DNA of 24,217 nucleotides from JAIYDJ01 sp031398695 (lineage in GTDB: Bacteria > Pseudomonadota > Alphaproteobacteria > Rhodobacterales > Rhodobacteraceae): contig JANNNU010000133.1 of assembly GCA_031398695.1 (NCBI GenBank), positions 1 through 24,217 of the forward strand, given 5' to 3'. Below are positions 24,111 through 24,217 of this stretch, piece after piece. The notes under the pieces were generated by a model. The model saw only the letters and a list, made by a program, of their open reading frames with translations, searched no databases and was not told where the DNA came from. Made by a program: the position numbers and the translations under genes. Every line of letters starts with the position of its first letter. Position 1 is the first letter of the stretch.

Positions 24111-24217
24111 CCCCCGCCCCCCCCCCCCCCGTTAAAAAACATTTGAATTTTGGCCAGTTAACCCCCGGGGGGTGGGGGGGTGTAAACCCCCCACTCCACA
24201 GGGGGGGGGGGGTTTGG
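24111..24217. repeat. G/C homopolymer and hairpin-rich sequence at the window end, probably a contig-edge artefact
   Basis: A run of 14 C occurs at 24117-24130. After an AT-rich patch (24131-24160) come stretches of G, C and G again to the last base. An 8-bp perfect stem, GTGGGGGG (24172-24179) with CCCCCCAC (24187-24194), lies within it. No coding potential is visible. The composition is unlike the rest of the window. Confidence 0.7.

Overview
The window reads as chromosomal DNA of an alphaproteobacterium, most likely from the Rhodobacterales (Roseobacter/Rhodobacter/Paracoccus relatives). It is GC-rich and densely packed. Three arrangements support this placement: a dprA-topA pair, a choXWV/betIA choline locus, and a propionyl-CoA carboxylase locus (pccR, pccB, pccA, methylmalonyl-CoA mutase) interspersed with small Rhodobacterales-type proteins. 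I see no tRNA, rRNA, CRISPR array, insertion sequence or phage gene.

Layout. (1) 1-2938: the 3' end of dprA and complete topA on the plus strand. (2) 2951-8150: a choline module. choX-choW-choV (ABC importer) is on the minus strand and betI-betA (repressor and choline dehydrogenase) on the plus strand. They diverge from a 102-bp region carrying a BetI-type palindrome. (3) 8151-11214: a minus-strand group of an ScfR/PccR-type regulator, a Bcr/CflA-like MFS exporter and a DUF486 membrane protein. (4) 11398-19536: pccB, a small secreted protein, two paralogous mini-lipoproteins (46 and 42 aa), a 131-aa unknown protein, a glycine-zipper lipoprotein, a strong intrinsic terminator, pccA, a minus-strand DUF4174 protein and methylmalonyl-CoA mutase. 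(5) 19618-23954: a minus-strand series of ppx/gppA, a VOC protein, a TerB/J-domain protein, an EEP nuclease and a heptad-repeat secreted protein. (6) 23955-24217: sequence that decays into G/C homopolymers and looks like a contig edge.

How the genes work together. ChoXWV imports choline and BetA begins its oxidation to glycine betaine, with BetI expected to repress both directions. PccA/PccB convert propionyl-CoA to methylmalonyl-CoA and the mutase yields succinyl-CoA. The PccR-like protein is the expected controller: a perfect 12-4-12 palindrome containing two TTTGCAAA octamers lies just upstream of its own gene, and degenerate TTTGCA/TGCAAA half-sites lie upstream of pccB. betB, methylmalonyl-CoA epimerase and the mutase chaperone are not in the window.

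The least explained parts are the small genes and RNA signals inside the pcc locus. These are the twin mini-lipoproteins, a proline-rich 18-codon upstream ORF coupled to a secreted protein, and a textbook terminator ending only 21 nt before the TTG start codon of pccA. A candidate leaderless promoter under a palindrome in front of the TerB/J-domain gene is also notable.
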